Assembly (NCBI GenBank): GCA_020442385.1
Contig: JAGRKE010000016.1
Coordinates: forward strand, 1 to 54,030
Source: Alphaproteobacteria bacterium
GTDB lineage: Bacteria; Pseudomonadota; Alphaproteobacteria; Micavibrionales; Micavibrionaceae
Direction of reading: 5' to 3'
DNA: 54,030 nt
Shown: in pieces, positions 9,542 through 19,389 of the stretch
How positions within the stretch are numbered: the first letter of the stretch is position 1
Layout of the letters: each line of letters starts with the position of its first letter
Made by a program: the position numbers and the translations under genes
The notes under the pieces: generated by a model
Database searches by the model: none
The model's input: only the letters and a program-made list of their open reading frames with translations
What the model was told of the DNA's origin: nothing

Positions 9542-11449
9542 TTACGCGCCTTGCGGGGCTTCGTCTTTGCCGCCGGGCAAAACCCCGCCGCTTGTCGGCA
9601 CAGAGGATTTGGGCGGCTGCGTATCGGATTTATCACTCTTATCCTCGCGCAAAATTGCCTTGCCCGCCAACAGGTCTTTAATCTCATCACCCGACAGGCT
9701 TTCATATTCCAGCAACGCCTTGGCCAGCGTGTGCAAATCCTTATTCTTTTCGGTCAGGATTTTCTTTGCCTTGTCGTAGCCCTCATCAATGAGCTTGCGC
9801 ACCTCTTTCTCAATGTTGGTCGAGGTTGTGCTGGAGATACGTTTGGGCTGATAGCCCATGTCATTTTCGCCGTAATCGACCATGCCGACCTCATCGCTCA
9901 TGCCCCACTCGGTAACCATTTTGGTCGCCATATGGGTAGCTTGCTTAATATCGCCGGATGCGCCGGTGGTAACCATATCATCACCAAAAATAATTTCTTC
10001 CGCCACGCGCCCGCCCATAGCCACAGACAAATTCGCCTTCAGCTTAGCAATCGGGGTTGTGTATCGATCGCCCTCCGGCAGACGCATAACCATACCCAGC
10101 GCCTGACCGCGCGGCACGATGGTTGCCTTATGGATCGGATCGGAATGTGGCTCGTTTAAAGAAACAATCGCGTGACCCGCCTCGTGATACGCGGTGAGTT
10201 TTTTCTCTTCATCATTCATCGCCATAGAGCGGCGCTCAGCGCCCATCATCACCTTGTCTTTTGCATGCTCAAAATCTGCCATGGATACCACACGCTTATT
10301 CTCGCGCGCCGCCATCAAGGCCGCTTCGTTGACAAGGTTCGCCAGCTCCGCGCCGGAAAATCCGGGCGTGCCGCGCGCAATCACAGACGCATCTACATTA
10401 TTGGCCAGCGGCACTTTCTTCATGTGCACCATCAGAATTTTCTCGCGCCCCTTCACATCAGGAAGCGGCACAGCAATCTGGCGGTCAAAGCGGCCGGGGC
10501 GCAAAAGCGCAGGATCGAGAACATCCGGGCGGTTCGTTGCCGCCAGAATAATCACGCCTTCATTATCTTCGAAGCCGTCCATTTCAACCAAAAGCTGGTT
10601 GAGGGTTTGCTCGCGTTCGTCATTTCCGCCGCCATAGCCGGCGCCGCGATGGCGGCCCACCGCATCAATCTCGTCAATAAAGATGATACAGGGTGCATTT
10701 TTTTTACCCTGCTCAAACATATCGCGCACGCGGCTCGCGCCGACACCGACAAACATTTCAACAAAGTCAGATCCCGAAATGGTAAAGAAGGGCACATTCG
10801 CCTCCCCCGCTACCGCGCGGGCAATCAGCGTTTTACCTGTACCGGGCGAACCCACCAGCAATGCGCCTTTAGGAATTTTACCGCCTAAGCGTTGAAATTT
10901 TCCGGGGTCTTTTAGAAATTCGACAATTTCTTCTAACTCTTGCTTGGCTTCTTCAATGCCGGCAACATCTTCGAAGGTGACGCGCCCGCTTTGCTCATTT
11001 AAAAGCTTGGCCTTCGATTTGCCAAAGCCCATCGCGCCGCCGCCCCCGCGTCCTTGCATCTGGCGGAACATCAAGAACCAAAACCCGATCAACAGCAGGA
11101 TCGGAAGGAAGTTAAACAGGATATCGACCAAGGTCACGCCGCCCTCTTCCGGCTCTTTCACAGAAATCTCAACGCCGGTATCCTCAAGACGGTCAACGAC
11201 ATTTTCATTGGGCGGTACCATGGTGACAAAGCCCTTGCCGGAGCTGGAAAAATTCCCGATCAGCTTCTCGCCCTTGATCGTCACATTCGAGATGCGCCCA
11301 CTTTTGGCATCAGCCATAAAATCGCTGTAAGAAATTTCATCACCGCCGGTGATGCCTGTGTGCTGCGTGCCCTGAAACACGTTAAACAGGAACATCAAAA
11401 GCAAGCCAATCGCCAGCCAGAAAATTAAATTACGTCCGAATGAATTCAC
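9542..11449 (-). CDS. ftsH: ATP-dependent zinc metalloprotease FtsH
   Basis: A 635-residue membrane AAA+ protease that degrades misassembled membrane proteins and regulators such as LpxC or RpoH in relatives. There are two N-terminal transmembrane segments (about 7-25 and 108-128) flanking a periplasmic domain, Walker A GSPGTGKT, Walker B IIFIDEID, the SRH region, and the zinc site HEAGH. The C-terminus is a short disordered Lys/Pro/Gly-rich tail. The start codon is GTG at 11449, with AAGG about 10 bp upstream. It follows tilS by about 90 bp. Confidence 0.97.
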   Translation of the reverse strand: MNSFGRNLIFWLAIGLLLMFLFNVFQGTQHTGITGGDEISYSDFMADAKSGRISNVTIKGEKLIGNFSSSGKGFVTMVPPNENVVDRLEDTGVEISVKEPEEGGVTLVDILFNFLPILLLIGFWFLMFRQMQGRGGGGAMGFGKSKAKLLNEQSGRVTFEDVAGIEEAKQELEEIVEFLKDPGKFQRLGGKIPKGALLVGSPGTGKTLIARAVAGEANVPFFTISGSDFVEMFVGVGASRVRDMFEQGKKNAPCIIFIDEIDAVGRHRGAGYGGGNDEREQTLNQLLVEMDGFEDNEGVIILAATNRPDVLDPALLRPGRFDRQIAVPLPDVKGREKILMVHMKKVPLANNVDASVIARGTPGFSGAELANLVNEAALMAARENKRVVSMADFEHAKDKVMMGAERRSMAMNDEEKKLTAYHEAGHAIVSLNEPHSDPIHKATIVPRGQALGMVMRLPEGDRYTTPIAKLKANLSVAMGGRVAEEIIFGDDMVTTGASGDIKQATHMATKMVTEWGMSDEVGMVDYGENDMGYQPKRISSTTSTNIEKEVRKLIDEGYDKAKKILTEKNKDLHTLAKALLEYESLSGDEIKDLLAGKAILREDKSDKSDTQPPKSSVPTSGGVLPGGKDEAPQGA

Positions 11450-11539
11450 GTCTTTAAACCTTTTTCAAAACCTTATGCACGCAGTGTAATCCCTAGAAGA
11501 AGATATTTATAGTTTTAATTGCTTAAATCCAGAGCACAG

Positions 11540-12523
11540 CTACGCATTTTCCACTGCAATTAAAATATGGCCCTCTTTATCATCGCGCTCAAAAATCAGC
11601 CCGCCTAAAGTGCGCTTGCGAAAACTTTTCTCCGCTTTTAAATCGTCAAACAAAGCCTCAATTTTTTGCATGCGTGGCAAATAATCTTCGCCGGGCTGCA
11701 ATGTTTTTATCGCCTTTAAAATAGCGCGAAAACCAATCTCATCAAGGCTTTCATTGATTATATCATATCTTAATACAATACGTTTCGTATTTTTTTCAAG
11801 GCAATTTTTCTCAAACGCCTCATCCGCTAAAGCTTCCAGCGCGCTGCGCGCCCGTGCAATGCGCTTTGCGGTGGTGGCCAATCGGGAGGCGCTCAACCCC
11901 TCTTCTTCTAAAATTTCCGCCGAGCGGCGCAAACGCACGCGCGCAAATTTCTCTGCTTCATTAGACGGATCGGCAACAACCTCAATTCCTTGCGCCGTGC
12001 AAAATTCCACCAGATCGTCTTTGGGAACATCAAGAAGCGGGCGTACCAGCGTTAAATCATTATCGAACGGTTGCAGCGACGCCATCCCCGCGAGCCCATC
12101 CAAACCACTGCCCTTTGCCAATCGAAACAAAACTGTTTCGGCCTGATCGTCCATATGATGCGCCAAACAGAGATAAGAAATGTCATGCGCCGCGCAATGC
12201 GCCACCATTAAATCATAACGCGCGCGCCGCGCCTCTTCCTGAATGCGGGTTTGCGCGCCGCCGCCCCATGTCAGAATATGCGCCTGTACATGCGGCCAGT
12301 TTTCAATGCGCGCTTGCACCGCTTTGGCCTCATCCGCACTTTCAGGGCGCAAGCCATGATCGACGATCAAAGCATGAATGGAAGAATGCTCGCCCGCCGC
12401 GCTGATGAGCTTCAATAGCGCCATAGAATCCGGCCCGCCGGACACACCAACAGCAATCGGTCCGTCATGGCCTTGAAGAATATTCTTAAAATTAGTTTTG
12501 AAATCTTGAAGAGAGAGAGCCAT
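11540..12523 (-). CDS. tilS: tRNA(Ile)-lysidine synthetase
   Basis: A 327-residue N-type ATP pyrophosphatase that attaches lysine to C34 of the CAU-anticodon tRNA-Ile so that it reads AUA. The PP-loop GVSGGPDSMALL lies near residues 27-38 and the LAHHMDDQAETVLFRL motif follows at about 122-137. The length is that of the short TilS type lacking most of the C-terminal domains. It starts 6 bp after cpoB with no obvious ribosome binding site, which suggests translational coupling. Confidence 0.93.
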   Translation of the reverse strand: MALSLQDFKTNFKNILQGHDGPIAVGVSGGPDSMALLKLISAAGEHSSIHALIVDHGLRPESADEAKAVQARIENWPHVQAHILTWGGGAQTRIQEEARRARYDLMVAHCAAHDISYLCLAHHMDDQAETVLFRLAKGSGLDGLAGMASLQPFDNDLTLVRPLLDVPKDDLVEFCTAQGIEVVADPSNEAEKFARVRLRRSAEILEEEGLSASRLATTAKRIARARSALEALADEAFEKNCLEKNTKRIVLRYDIINESLDEIGFRAILKAIKTLQPGEDYLPRMQKIEALFDDLKAEKSFRKRTLGGLIFERDDKEGHILIAVENA

Positions 12524-12529
12524 ACATGC

Positions 12530-13480
12530 TTATGAGCAGTTTAGACGGCTCATCTCCTGATCTGCGCGGCGGATAACCGGACTGGCCCCGGCGGGAAAAT
12601 CTTTCTTAAGCTGGCCCAGCGCAACACATGCATCGCCGGTTTTCCCCAGCGCGCCGAGCGACATGCCGAGCTTGAGCAAATTATCAGCGGCCTTCGCGCC
12701 CTTGGGAAATTGCTGATAGCCTTCAGCAAATACGCGCGAAGCCGTTTCATACTCACCGCGCACATAATAGGTTTCGCCCAGCCAATATTTTGCATTCCCA
12801 ACCAAGTCATTCTTCGGATACGCCTGAATGAAAGCTTCAAATTCCTTCCCAGCCGCTTCGTAATTGGAGTTTTTCAGCAGGGAAAAGGCATTCTCATAGG
12901 CCGCCGCTGCCGGATCACCCGAAGATGCACCGCTGGATGAGAGAGTTCCGAGCTGCTGGTTTGCTGATCCACCGTCGTTTGGATTGGAGCTCCAGGTAAA
13001 GGCATCATCATTGCCCACACCCGCATTGTTACTGGAGGATCCGCCGTCATAATAATCAGACGAAGGCGAAGAACCGCCGCCAGTTGAATTATTCACAGCG
13101 CGGCCGCCCTCGAGATCGTTTACCCGCATTTCAATATCGCCGGTCACACGCTCGAGCTTATCGCTCATCTGGCGAATTTCGTAACTTTGTTCCTCAATCT
13201 TACCACGCAGATCTCGCAATTCTCCCTCAAGTTGTTGCAAACGCACTTCGGTCGCGGCATTGCTCGCGGGGTCGCCGCTGATCGCGGAAGGTGGGAGGCT
13301 TTCGCCTTTGTAAACAGCGCGATTTAGCGTCTGGATTTCATTTTCCAGACGGTTTAGGCGGTTCATAACATCGCTTGATTGCGCCTGCACCGCCGGAGAA
13401 AAACTCACGACGCCAAAGACCAAAAGGCCCAGAGCGATCCAGGCCTTTCGGGGTTTGCATATGTTACAGGATGCAATCAT
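12530..13480 (-). CDS. cpoB: Tol-Pal cell division coordinator CpoB (YbgF)
   Basis: A 316-residue periplasmic protein. It has a signal peptide (hydrophobic about 14-30, cleavage after AVQA), a coiled coil (about 38-125, including LNRLENEIQTLN and LEGELRDLRGKIEEQ), a Ser/Gly/Asn-rich linker (about 130-190) and three C-terminal TPR units (about 195-310). CpoB links outer-membrane constriction to PBP1B-dependent septal synthesis. It follows pal by 7 bp. TolQRAB are not upstream, so this is a detached pal-cpoB pair. Confidence 0.92.
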   Translation of the reverse strand: MIASCNICKPRKAWIALGLLVFGVVSFSPAVQAQSSDVMNRLNRLENEIQTLNRAVYKGESLPPSAISGDPASNAATEVRLQQLEGELRDLRGKIEEQSYEIRQMSDKLERVTGDIEMRVNDLEGGRAVNNSTGGGSSPSSDYYDGGSSSNNAGVGNDDAFTWSSNPNDGGSANQQLGTLSSSGASSGDPAAAAYENAFSLLKNSNYEAAGKEFEAFIQAYPKNDLVGNAKYWLGETYYVRGEYETASRVFAEGYQQFPKGAKAADNLLKLGMSLGALGKTGDACVALGQLKKDFPAGASPVIRRADQEMSRLNCS

Positions 13481-13487
13481 TAAACTT

Positions 13488-14015
13488 TTACTGAACCGTT
13501 GTTACAGCGCGGCGGTTTTGAGCCCATGAGCCTTCGCTCGCCCCAACGACAGCCGGACGCTCTTTCCCGTAGCCAATTGTGTTCAGACGGCGCGGGTCAA
13601 CCCCCAGCGCGATCAGATAATTCTTCACAGAATTCGCACGACGCTCGGACAGGGCCAAGTTGTACTCGCGTGTACCGCGCTCATCCGCATGGCCTTCAAT
13701 CGTCACATTCAGGTTTGAATATTGGTTGAGCCAGTTTGCCTGCCCCTCCAGCAATGTGCGAGCCTCAGGAGTCAGGTCATAACGGTCATACCCAAAGAAT
13801 ACTCGGTCACCAATATTCGCTGTCAGATCAGCCTGCGTACCGGGCGTTGCGCCGTTTACATCCTGCGCATAAATATCAGCCAATGGGCCGTCTGCTGTCA
13901 TTGTTGAATCAGATGCCATTGAGCCTTGCGCATCCATGCTCGTCTGATCGTCCGTGGAAGAACACGCAGACACAATCAGCAAAGCAGAAAAAATCATAAG
14001 AGTACGGGCGAGCAT
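13488..14015 (-). CDS. pal: Peptidoglycan-associated lipoprotein Pal
   Basis: A 175-residue outer-membrane lipoprotein with lipobox VSAC (Cys18) and a C-terminal OmpA-like domain with the peptidoglycan-binding signature TIEGHADERGTREYN and the downstream RRAN and NRR elements. It anchors the outer membrane to peptidoglycan and works with TolB. AAGGAG lies 7 bp before the ATG. It is the first gene of the pal-cpoB-tilS-ftsH-glmM-thiD run, with a promoter candidate about 85-110 bp upstream. Confidence 0.96.
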   Translation of the reverse strand: MLARTLMIFSALLIVSACSSTDDQTSMDAQGSMASDSTMTADGPLADIYAQDVNGATPGTQADLTANIGDRVFFGYDRYDLTPEARTLLEGQANWLNQYSNLNVTIEGHADERGTREYNLALSERRANSVKNYLIALGVDPRRLNTIGYGKERPAVVGASEGSWAQNRRAVTTVQ

Positions 14016-14094
14016 ATTTTAATCTCCTTTATGAATCACACCAAAAAACGCACTTGCACGTAAACAACGTATGATTCGTTTAATTGTTCCATTA

Positions 14095-14123
14095 TTAATA
14101 TTCTCTTCGCGGATAGCTTTCAA
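14095..14123 (-). promoter_or_regulatory. Candidate sigma-70 promoter for pal
   Basis: On the minus strand TTGAAA (14118-14123) and TATTAA (14095-14100) are separated by exactly 17 bp, in the 159-bp gap between the SirB1-type gene and pal. The match to consensus is good but not perfect, and there is no experimental support. Confidence 0.45.
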
Positions 14124-14174
14124 GTGGCAAGCGTGATCGCAGCTAATTATACGCATGAATCGCGGAAAACCCTT

Positions 14175-15020
14175 CTAATTTAATCCCTGACGCAATTGCT
14201 CAAGGATTATAAGAGCTTCCTGACGATCCCGCCCCATGGGTGCGCGTCCCACATACGCCTCGAGCGCGCGAATAGCCGCCATTTTATTCTCGGTTTTTGC
14301 AAATAAAACGCCCTCATCGAGCAGCAAACGATATTCATCGGGATCAATCAGATGCATCGATTCAATCGTTTGCAGCGCGCCGGCATAATCCTCACCCTCT
14401 ATCTGGCGGTATTTGATGTTGTTTTGCAGGCGCATAAGAACCGCACGCTTTGAAACCGGCTCGAAATAATCGGCGGATAATTCGGCGTGGTCGCCTCTGG
14501 CTGTTTTGACCATAAAACGCAAATCTGCCGCACCAAGAATTTTACAATCATTAAAGGGATCGAAAATGATGCGCTCCGAGCCCTTATCCAAACGGCAGCA
14601 AAAATGCCCCGGAATATCCAGCCCATACACACGCCAGCCGCATTTCTCAGCCACATGCATATAGAGAATGGAGATGGTAATCGGCAAGCCCTTCACCCGG
14701 TCAATTACCCGGATCAGATTGGCATTTTGCAGATCATCATAGGTTTCATGATCGCCACCATAGCCATGCTCGGTGACCAAAACATGCTTTAAGGCTTTGA
14801 GCTGGGTTTGCGCGCTGTCCGGCTCTTCCTCTTCGAGAAAATCGCCGTATCTAGCCTGCACTTCCAAAACCAGCTGTTTGATATGGTGCGTATAACGCTC
14901 GACCGATATACCGGGCTGCGTAAGCGCTGCGAGTGACAACGCGGCCAGACCGAGATCTATATCATCGTCTTTTTGTGGTCCTAGTGTTTTGAGATATTGA
15001 TGCGGATCGAAGCTCATCAC
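14175..15020 (-). CDS. SirB1-type transglutaminase-like/TPR protein
   Basis: A 281-residue cytosolic protein matching the layout of the SirB1 family: an N-terminal helical part, a transglutaminase-like core (about 95-190) with LPITISILYMHVAEKCG and GLDIPGHFCCRL, and C-terminal TPR-like helices (about 205-275). Family members are conserved across proteobacteria but their molecular function is poorly defined. It starts 12 bp after the BON lipoprotein gene, so it is probably the last gene of the rsmI-yraN-BON unit rather than part of the pal operon. Confidence 0.82.
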   Translation of the reverse strand: MMSFDPHQYLKTLGPQKDDDIDLGLAALSLAALTQPGISVERYTHHIKQLVLEVQARYGDFLEEEEPDSAQTQLKALKHVLVTEHGYGGDHETYDDLQNANLIRVIDRVKGLPITISILYMHVAEKCGWRVYGLDIPGHFCCRLDKGSERIIFDPFNDCKILGAADLRFMVKTARGDHAELSADYFEPVSKRAVLMRLQNNIKYRQIEGEDYAGALQTIESMHLIDPDEYRLLLDEGVLFAKTENKMAAIRALEAYVGRAPMGRDRQEALIILEQLRQGLN

Positions 15021-15032
15021 GCGCGGCCATCA

Positions 15033-15776
15033 CTAATTCCACTCAACGCTTTCGCGCTCAACGGGTGTGATTTGCACGGGCCCGCCACTCTCGCCCTGTT
15101 CCACGGGTTGTAGCCCCGCGCCGGAATCCTGATAGCCGTCTTTATAGCCATCGCCATAGCCCGCACCCGATGTCGTATCGGGCGTATAGGTATCTTCGCG
15201 GTCACCCGCAATTTTCACATAGCTAACCACCTGCCGCACATCGGGAATGGTGCGTGCTTTCTCAACCACGAGATTAAGCTCAGCCTGAGATTTTGCCACA
15301 CCCATTAGATAGATCGTACCTTGTACAGTGTCGATATTGTAATTCACAGATTCAATTTCTTTATCGAAGGTGATTGAGGCCCGCAGGCGCCCGGAAATCC
15401 AGGCATCTCTCGCATAGCCGATAATCCCCTCGCTCTCCGCGACGCGGATTTCGTTAATCACCTGCGTCACGCCTTTTGGCTGCCATGCGAGGCGCACAGC
15501 TTCCACACGGTGCTCAGGATTTTGCACAATCCCGGTCAGGAGCACGCGACCCTGATTCACCGTCATATCTAGCTTGGTAAAGGCCTCAACGTCATAATTA
15601 AACCACGCCTCGTTAATAAGGGCCTGAATGCGTAGGTCATTCGCCGCGCGGCTGATCCCGCCTTCTTGTGCCGCGGCCACGCCGAGCCCTGCACCAACGC
15701 CCGTGGCCACACCGACCATCGAACAGGCTGATAAAGACAAAGCAGATATAACAAGAAATAGATAAGACGGTTTCAT
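15033..15776 (-). CDS. Dual-BON outer-membrane lipoprotein (DolP-like)
   Basis: A 247-residue lipoprotein with lipobox LSAC (Cys18), a Gly-rich stretch after the anchor and two BON domains (about 45-115 and 120-195) that typically bind phospholipid. In E. coli the equivalent dolP (yraP) lies near rsmI, lpoA and yraN as it does here, and supports outer-membrane integrity. The C-terminus adds a low-complexity tail with three Y-x-D-G/S-like units (about 205-220) not expected in E. coli DolP. It follows yraN by 46 bp. Confidence 0.87.
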   Translation of the reverse strand: MKPSYLFLVISALSLSACSMVGVATGVGAGLGVAAAQEGGISRAANDLRIQALINEAWFNYDVEAFTKLDMTVNQGRVLLTGIVQNPEHRVEAVRLAWQPKGVTQVINEIRVAESEGIIGYARDAWISGRLRASITFDKEIESVNYNIDTVQGTIYLMGVAKSQAELNLVVEKARTIPDVRQVVSYVKIAGDREDTYTPDTTSGAGYGDGYKDGYQDSGAGLQPVEQGESGGPVQITPVERESVEWN

Positions 15777-15822
15777 GATTTAAATCCCAAGACAGAGGAA
15801 AGAACGTGCGACTCAACGTTAA

Positions 15823-16191
15823 TTATGAACGCGCCTGCCACGCATTGTCCAGATGCTGCAGGGAAAAAGGCCAGTGCATACACAGCGCAATCACATCAAA
15901 GCGCAGCGCATAATCGGCATATGGCGCATTCATAGATATAAACTGCAAAAGCGCCTTTTCAATACGTTGGCGCGAACGCGGGCGAACAGACTCCAAAGCA
16001 TCCTCCATTGCTTGGCGCGCTTTGACCTCCACCGCAACCAAGGCTTTGCCTTTACACGCCAGAATATCAATCTCGCCCACCGGGGTTTTATAGCGCATCG
16101 CGACAATACGGTAACCCTTGAGCACCAGATAAAGCGCCGCAAGATATTCCGCCCACACGCCGCGTTTATAGGCTTTGATACGCCTAGTCAT
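15823..16191 (-). CDS. YraN family (UPF0102) endonuclease-like protein
   Basis: A 122-residue protein with the restriction-endonuclease-like core of the YraN family: GVWAEYLAALYLVLKGY at the start, then GEIDILACKG and VEVKAR, which give the E-x-D...E-x-K arrangement of PD-(D/E)XK nucleases. Function is uncertain; relatives have been linked to recombination. ATG at 16191 was chosen over an upstream in-frame ATG at 16269 because family proteins begin here. The start overlaps the end of rsmI by 8 bp, a sign of translational coupling. Confidence 0.88.
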   Translation of the reverse strand: MTRRIKAYKRGVWAEYLAALYLVLKGYRIVAMRYKTPVGEIDILACKGKALVAVEVKARQAMEDALESVRPRSRQRIEKALLQFISMNAPYADYALRFDVIALCMHWPFSLQHLDNAWQARS

Positions 16192-17089
16192 TTTTTGAAA
16201 TATCCAGAGCGCGCTGATAAAGGTCTTTCTTCGGACGGCCTGTAATTTCAGCCACAAAAGCAGCCGCATCTTTTGTGCTCATATTCTTTAGAGCTTCGCG
16301 CAACTGCGCATCAATATCCGCGTCATCAAAGGACACTTCGCCCGGCCCGATGACCAAAACAATCTCACCTTTGGGCGGGCCTTTAGCTTTGTAATGCGTA
16401 ATCAACTCCGCGACAGATGCACGCCGGGATTCTTCATAAAGCTTGGTAATCTCGCGCACCACCGCCACATTGCGATCGCCCAGCACAGCATGGATACTGC
16501 CCAGCGTATCGAGCAAACGCGGCGCGGTTTCAAAGGCGATTAATGTTCCGGGACCCCCCCGCCATTCGCGCAGCATTTTTTCCCGCGCACCGGCCTTGGG
16601 CGGCAAAAAGCCGATGAAAGAAAATTTATCTGAAGGCAGGCCGGAAAGCTGCAGAGCCGAAAGCGGCGCATTAGCGCCCGGAATAGCTGTGACACTCACC
16701 CCCTGCTCCAGCGCCGCGCGCACCAGCTTATAGCCCGGGTCAGAGACCAGCGGCGTACCCGCATCACTGACCAGAGCCACCGCCTTACCGCCCGCAACCG
16801 CAGACAGGATTTTAGCGCGCTGCTCTTCGCTACTGTGATCATTATAAGAGAGCAGGTCTTTTTTAAGCCCGTAATAGGAGAAGAGCTTTTTACTGACCCG
16901 TGTATCCTCGCACGCGATCAGATCAACCGCCGCCAGCGTATCAAGCGCACGGATCGAAATATCGCGCAAATTGCCGATCGGTGTGGCCACCAGATAAAGA
17001 CCAGCGGGTAACACCCCCCGATCTGATTCAGGGAGTAGCCAGAGCCGTTCTTTTTTTGTAGTGTCATCAGACATATCAGAAATGAGCAT
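16184..17089 (-). CDS. rsmI: 16S rRNA 2'-O-ribose C1402 methyltransferase RsmI
   Basis: A 301-residue SAM-dependent tetrapyrrole-methylase-fold enzyme. It opens with LYLVATPIGNLRDISIRAL, then has ACEDTRVSKKL, SDAGTPLVSDPGY and AIPGANA, all typical of RsmI, and a C-terminal helical domain. It 2'-O-methylates C1402 in the decoding centre. It is divergent from the lpoA-like gene with 19 bp between start codons, and overlaps yraN downstream. A second ATG at 17074 is a possible start. Confidence 0.95.
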   Translation of the reverse strand: MLISDMSDDTTKKERLWLLPESDRGVLPAGLYLVATPIGNLRDISIRALDTLAAVDLIACEDTRVSKKLFSYYGLKKDLLSYNDHSSEEQRAKILSAVAGGKAVALVSDAGTPLVSDPGYKLVRAALEQGVSVTAIPGANAPLSALQLSGLPSDKFSFIGFLPPKAGAREKMLREWRGGPGTLIAFETAPRLLDTLGSIHAVLGDRNVAVVREITKLYEESRRASVAELITHYKAKGPPKGEIVLVIGPGEVSFDDADIDAQLREALKNMSTKDAAAFVAEITGRPKKDLYQRALDISKND

Positions 17090-17108
17090 AAAGCGTGAGC
17101 GCCCGAAT

Positions 17109-18410
17109 ATGAATAGAATAAAATATCTGTCCCTGTTTTTCGGTTTTTTTGCAGCCTTGATTTTGAGCGCCTGTCAAACGGGCAGCGGATATTCCGCGGC
17201 GCGGGTATGGAATTATCCATCGGCCAGCGCGCCCGCGCAGCAAGCGCCAAGCACGCTTTCTGACACAACGCAGACAACCGCCGAACAACCCGCCAATGTG
17301 CAAAAGGCTGCACCCATGCCTCCGGTGAAGGTCGCACTGCTACTCCCCTTAAGCGGGCAACATCAGGCGCTGGGCCAAGCAATGCTCAACGCTGCGCAGC
17401 TGGCTTTATTTGATGTCGCGCATGATAATTTCGAACTCTTGCCCCATGATACAGGCGGCACAGCCGATGGCGCTCGCAATGCCGCCCGCGCCGTTCTTGC
17501 GCAAGGAGCAGATTTAATTCTCGGTCCTGTCTTTGCAGATTCCGTGCGCGCGGTTAAACCCATAGCGCAGCGTGCCCGTGTGAGCGTGATTGCTTTTTCA
17601 ACCGACTGGGCCACCGCTGGCGATAACACCTATATTATGGGCTTCCTGCCCTTTGATCAGGTGGAGCGCCTCGCCCGCTATACGTCGCAGCATAATACAG
17701 GCCGCGTCGCCATTCTCGCCCCGCGCAATGATTACGGCCGGGTTGTAACCTCGGCATGGCAGAGCACAACAAGCCGCCTGGGCACACCGCCCGCGCAGGT
17801 TACGGAATTTTCACAGGGAGAATCTAATCTTGCGCCAGTGCTGCGGGACTTTACCGCCTATGATGAGCGTGTGCGCATCGCCGGTGAACAGGGCGTTAGT
17901 ACTGCGCAACTTCAGCCGCCCTTCGACGCGGTTTTGATGCCCGTTGGCGGCGAAACCGCGCTCTCGATCGGCAATCTGCTCAATCATTACGATCTATCCC
18001 CCAGACAGGTCAAACGTCTGGGCACGGGTTTGTTTGACGATGATGCACTCGCCACCGAAGGTAGCCTGAACGGCGCATGGTTTGCCGCGCCTTCCCCAAA
18101 ACTGCGCAAAACATTCGAGCAGCGTTACATGAATACCTACAGCGCGTCCGCCCCGCGCCTAGCCTCTTTAGCCTATGATGCCACAGCCCTGGCCGCCGTT
18201 TTGGCTCAGCGCGGATTTCAAACCAGCGGACAAGCAGATTTCAGCGCCACAGCAATCGGTAATCCTAACGGCTTTGCCGGTATTGACGGTATTTTCCGCT
18301 TCCGCTCCAACGGCACAGCCGAACGCGGTTTGGCCATCCTCGAATTTAACAATGGCAAAATCCGCGTCCTCGACGATGCGCCGCAGACCTTCCAGAATTT
18401 AGGATATTAG
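17109..18410 (+). CDS. LpoA/LppC-like penicillin-binding protein activator lipoprotein
   Basis: A 433-residue lipoprotein with lipobox LSAC (Cys22 counting from ATG 17109), a short Ala/Gln/Thr-rich linker and a type-1 periplasmic-binding fold (about 75-430: VALLLPLSGQHQALGQAM, LILGPVFADSVRAV). In gammaproteobacteria LpoA activates PBP1A; the alphaproteobacterial homologue lacks the N-terminal TPR domain, as here, so the target is uncertain. The frame is open to 17061, but ATG 17109 directly precedes the signal peptide. It is divergent from rsmI and ends 4 bp from the convergent ATP-grasp gene. Confidence 0.88.
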   Translation: MNRIKYLSLFFGFFAALILSACQTGSGYSAARVWNYPSASAPAQQAPSTLSDTTQTTAEQPANVQKAAPMPPVKVALLLPLSGQHQALGQAMLNAAQLALFDVAHDNFELLPHDTGGTADGARNAARAVLAQGADLILGPVFADSVRAVKPIAQRARVSVIAFSTDWATAGDNTYIMGFLPFDQVERLARYTSQHNTGRVAILAPRNDYGRVVTSAWQSTTSRLGTPPAQVTEFSQGESNLAPVLRDFTAYDERVRIAGEQGVSTAQLQPPFDAVLMPVGGETALSIGNLLNHYDLSPRQVKRLGTGLFDDDALATEGSLNGAWFAAPSPKLRKTFEQRYMNTYSASAPRLASLAYDATALAAVLAQRGFQTSGQADFSATAIGNPNGFAGIDGIFRFRSNGTAERGLAILEFNNGKIRVLDDAPQTFQNLGY

Positions 18411-18414
18411 GGTT

Positions 18415-19389
18415 TTATTCAGACGCCTTTGCACGCGCCTGTTCTATGCTGGCAACCTCGACATTACCGGGCGCGCCCGATTCCAGCTCGTTCTTCATCG
18501 CGGTGAAAATCTCGCGCGGGACATTCAGACCTTTATCACGATTGGCAAATTCCAGCCCCTTGAAGCCGGGGAACGTATTCGCCTCGCAGACCGTGTAGCC
18601 ATCATCGGCATAAAGCAAATCAATTCCGGCGACCTGGATATTCAACACCTCGGCCGTCTTAATCGCCAGATCAATCGCTTCCTGATCCGGTTCAATCGCG
18701 ATCACGCTGCCGCCCTGCGAGAAATTCGCCTTAAACCCGCCATCTTTCGCACGGCGCTCCATAGAAGCAATCACCCGGCCGTTTAAAACGAACAGGCGAA
18801 TATCGCGCCCCTTACTCTTGGCGATGAATTTTTGGAAGATCAGCTGAATATTCGGATTGGTCTCGGCAATCAGCCCCATCAAATCTTCGAAGTTGGAGCG
18901 GTTCTCCATCAAAAACACACCCGTGCCGTTTACACCCAGCAGGGTTTTCACCACAATCGGGAAACCAATCGTGTTTTCAACCAGATCCACATCAACGGGG
19001 AATTTCGCAAGCATGGTTGTCGGGGTCGGCAGGCCCGCACCAATCAAAACCTGATGGGTATGCAGCTTGTCCGCCACCATCTCGATACAGGCCGCATCGT
19101 TATAGGTACGCACACCCAGTTTTTTAAGCTGGCGCACAACGGCCATCGCAAAATAGCCCGATTCCACAGGCGGCGTGCGCGGCAGTTGAAAGTCCGGCAG
19201 GGGCATCATATGCCCGTCAATCAAAACGGATTCCCGGTCATCGGCCGTCACAAGCAGATCAAATTGCTCGGGGTGGAAGACCTTCACATCGATGCCCATA
19301 TCCCGCCCCTCAGACAAAAAACGTCTGATTTCGAAGGCTTCGGCAGAGGGGGCCTCAATCTCCTCGTTAAACAGAATCCACACTTCCAT
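18415..19389 (-). CDS. RimK-type ATP-grasp carboxylate-amine ligase
   Basis: A 324-residue protein with an N-terminal pre-ATP-grasp domain (about 1-100) and an ATP-grasp core resembling RimK/LysX: PIVVKTLLGVNGTGVFL for the ATP-binding lysine and loop, IQLIFQKFI, RDIRLFVLNGRVIASM, and the metal-binding end YTVCEANTFPGFKGLE. It lacks glutathione synthetase features although gshB is common next to rsmI in this class, so gshB was rejected. The substrate is unknown; RimK relatives add glutamate or similar residues to proteins or small molecules. A leftward hairpin sits about 130-170 bp upstream. Confidence 0.82.
   Translation of the reverse strand: MEVWILFNEEIEAPSAEAFEIRRFLSEGRDMGIDVKVFHPEQFDLLVTADDRESVLIDGHMMPLPDFQLPRTPPVESGYFAMAVVRQLKKLGVRTYNDAACIEMVADKLHTHQVLIGAGLPTPTTMLAKFPVDVDLVENTIGFPIVVKTLLGVNGTGVFLMENRSNFEDLMGLIAETNPNIQLIFQKFIAKSKGRDIRLFVLNGRVIASMERRAKDGGFKANFSQGGSVIAIEPDQEAIDLAIKTAEVLNIQVAGIDLLYADDGYTVCEANTFPGFKGLEFANRDKGLNVPREIFTAMKNELESGAPGNVEVASIEQARAKASE

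Noticed and set aside
18415..19389. Glutathione synthetase (gshB), expected near rsmI
   Set aside because: Length and ATP-grasp class are similar, but the motifs resemble RimK/LysX ligases rather than GshB.
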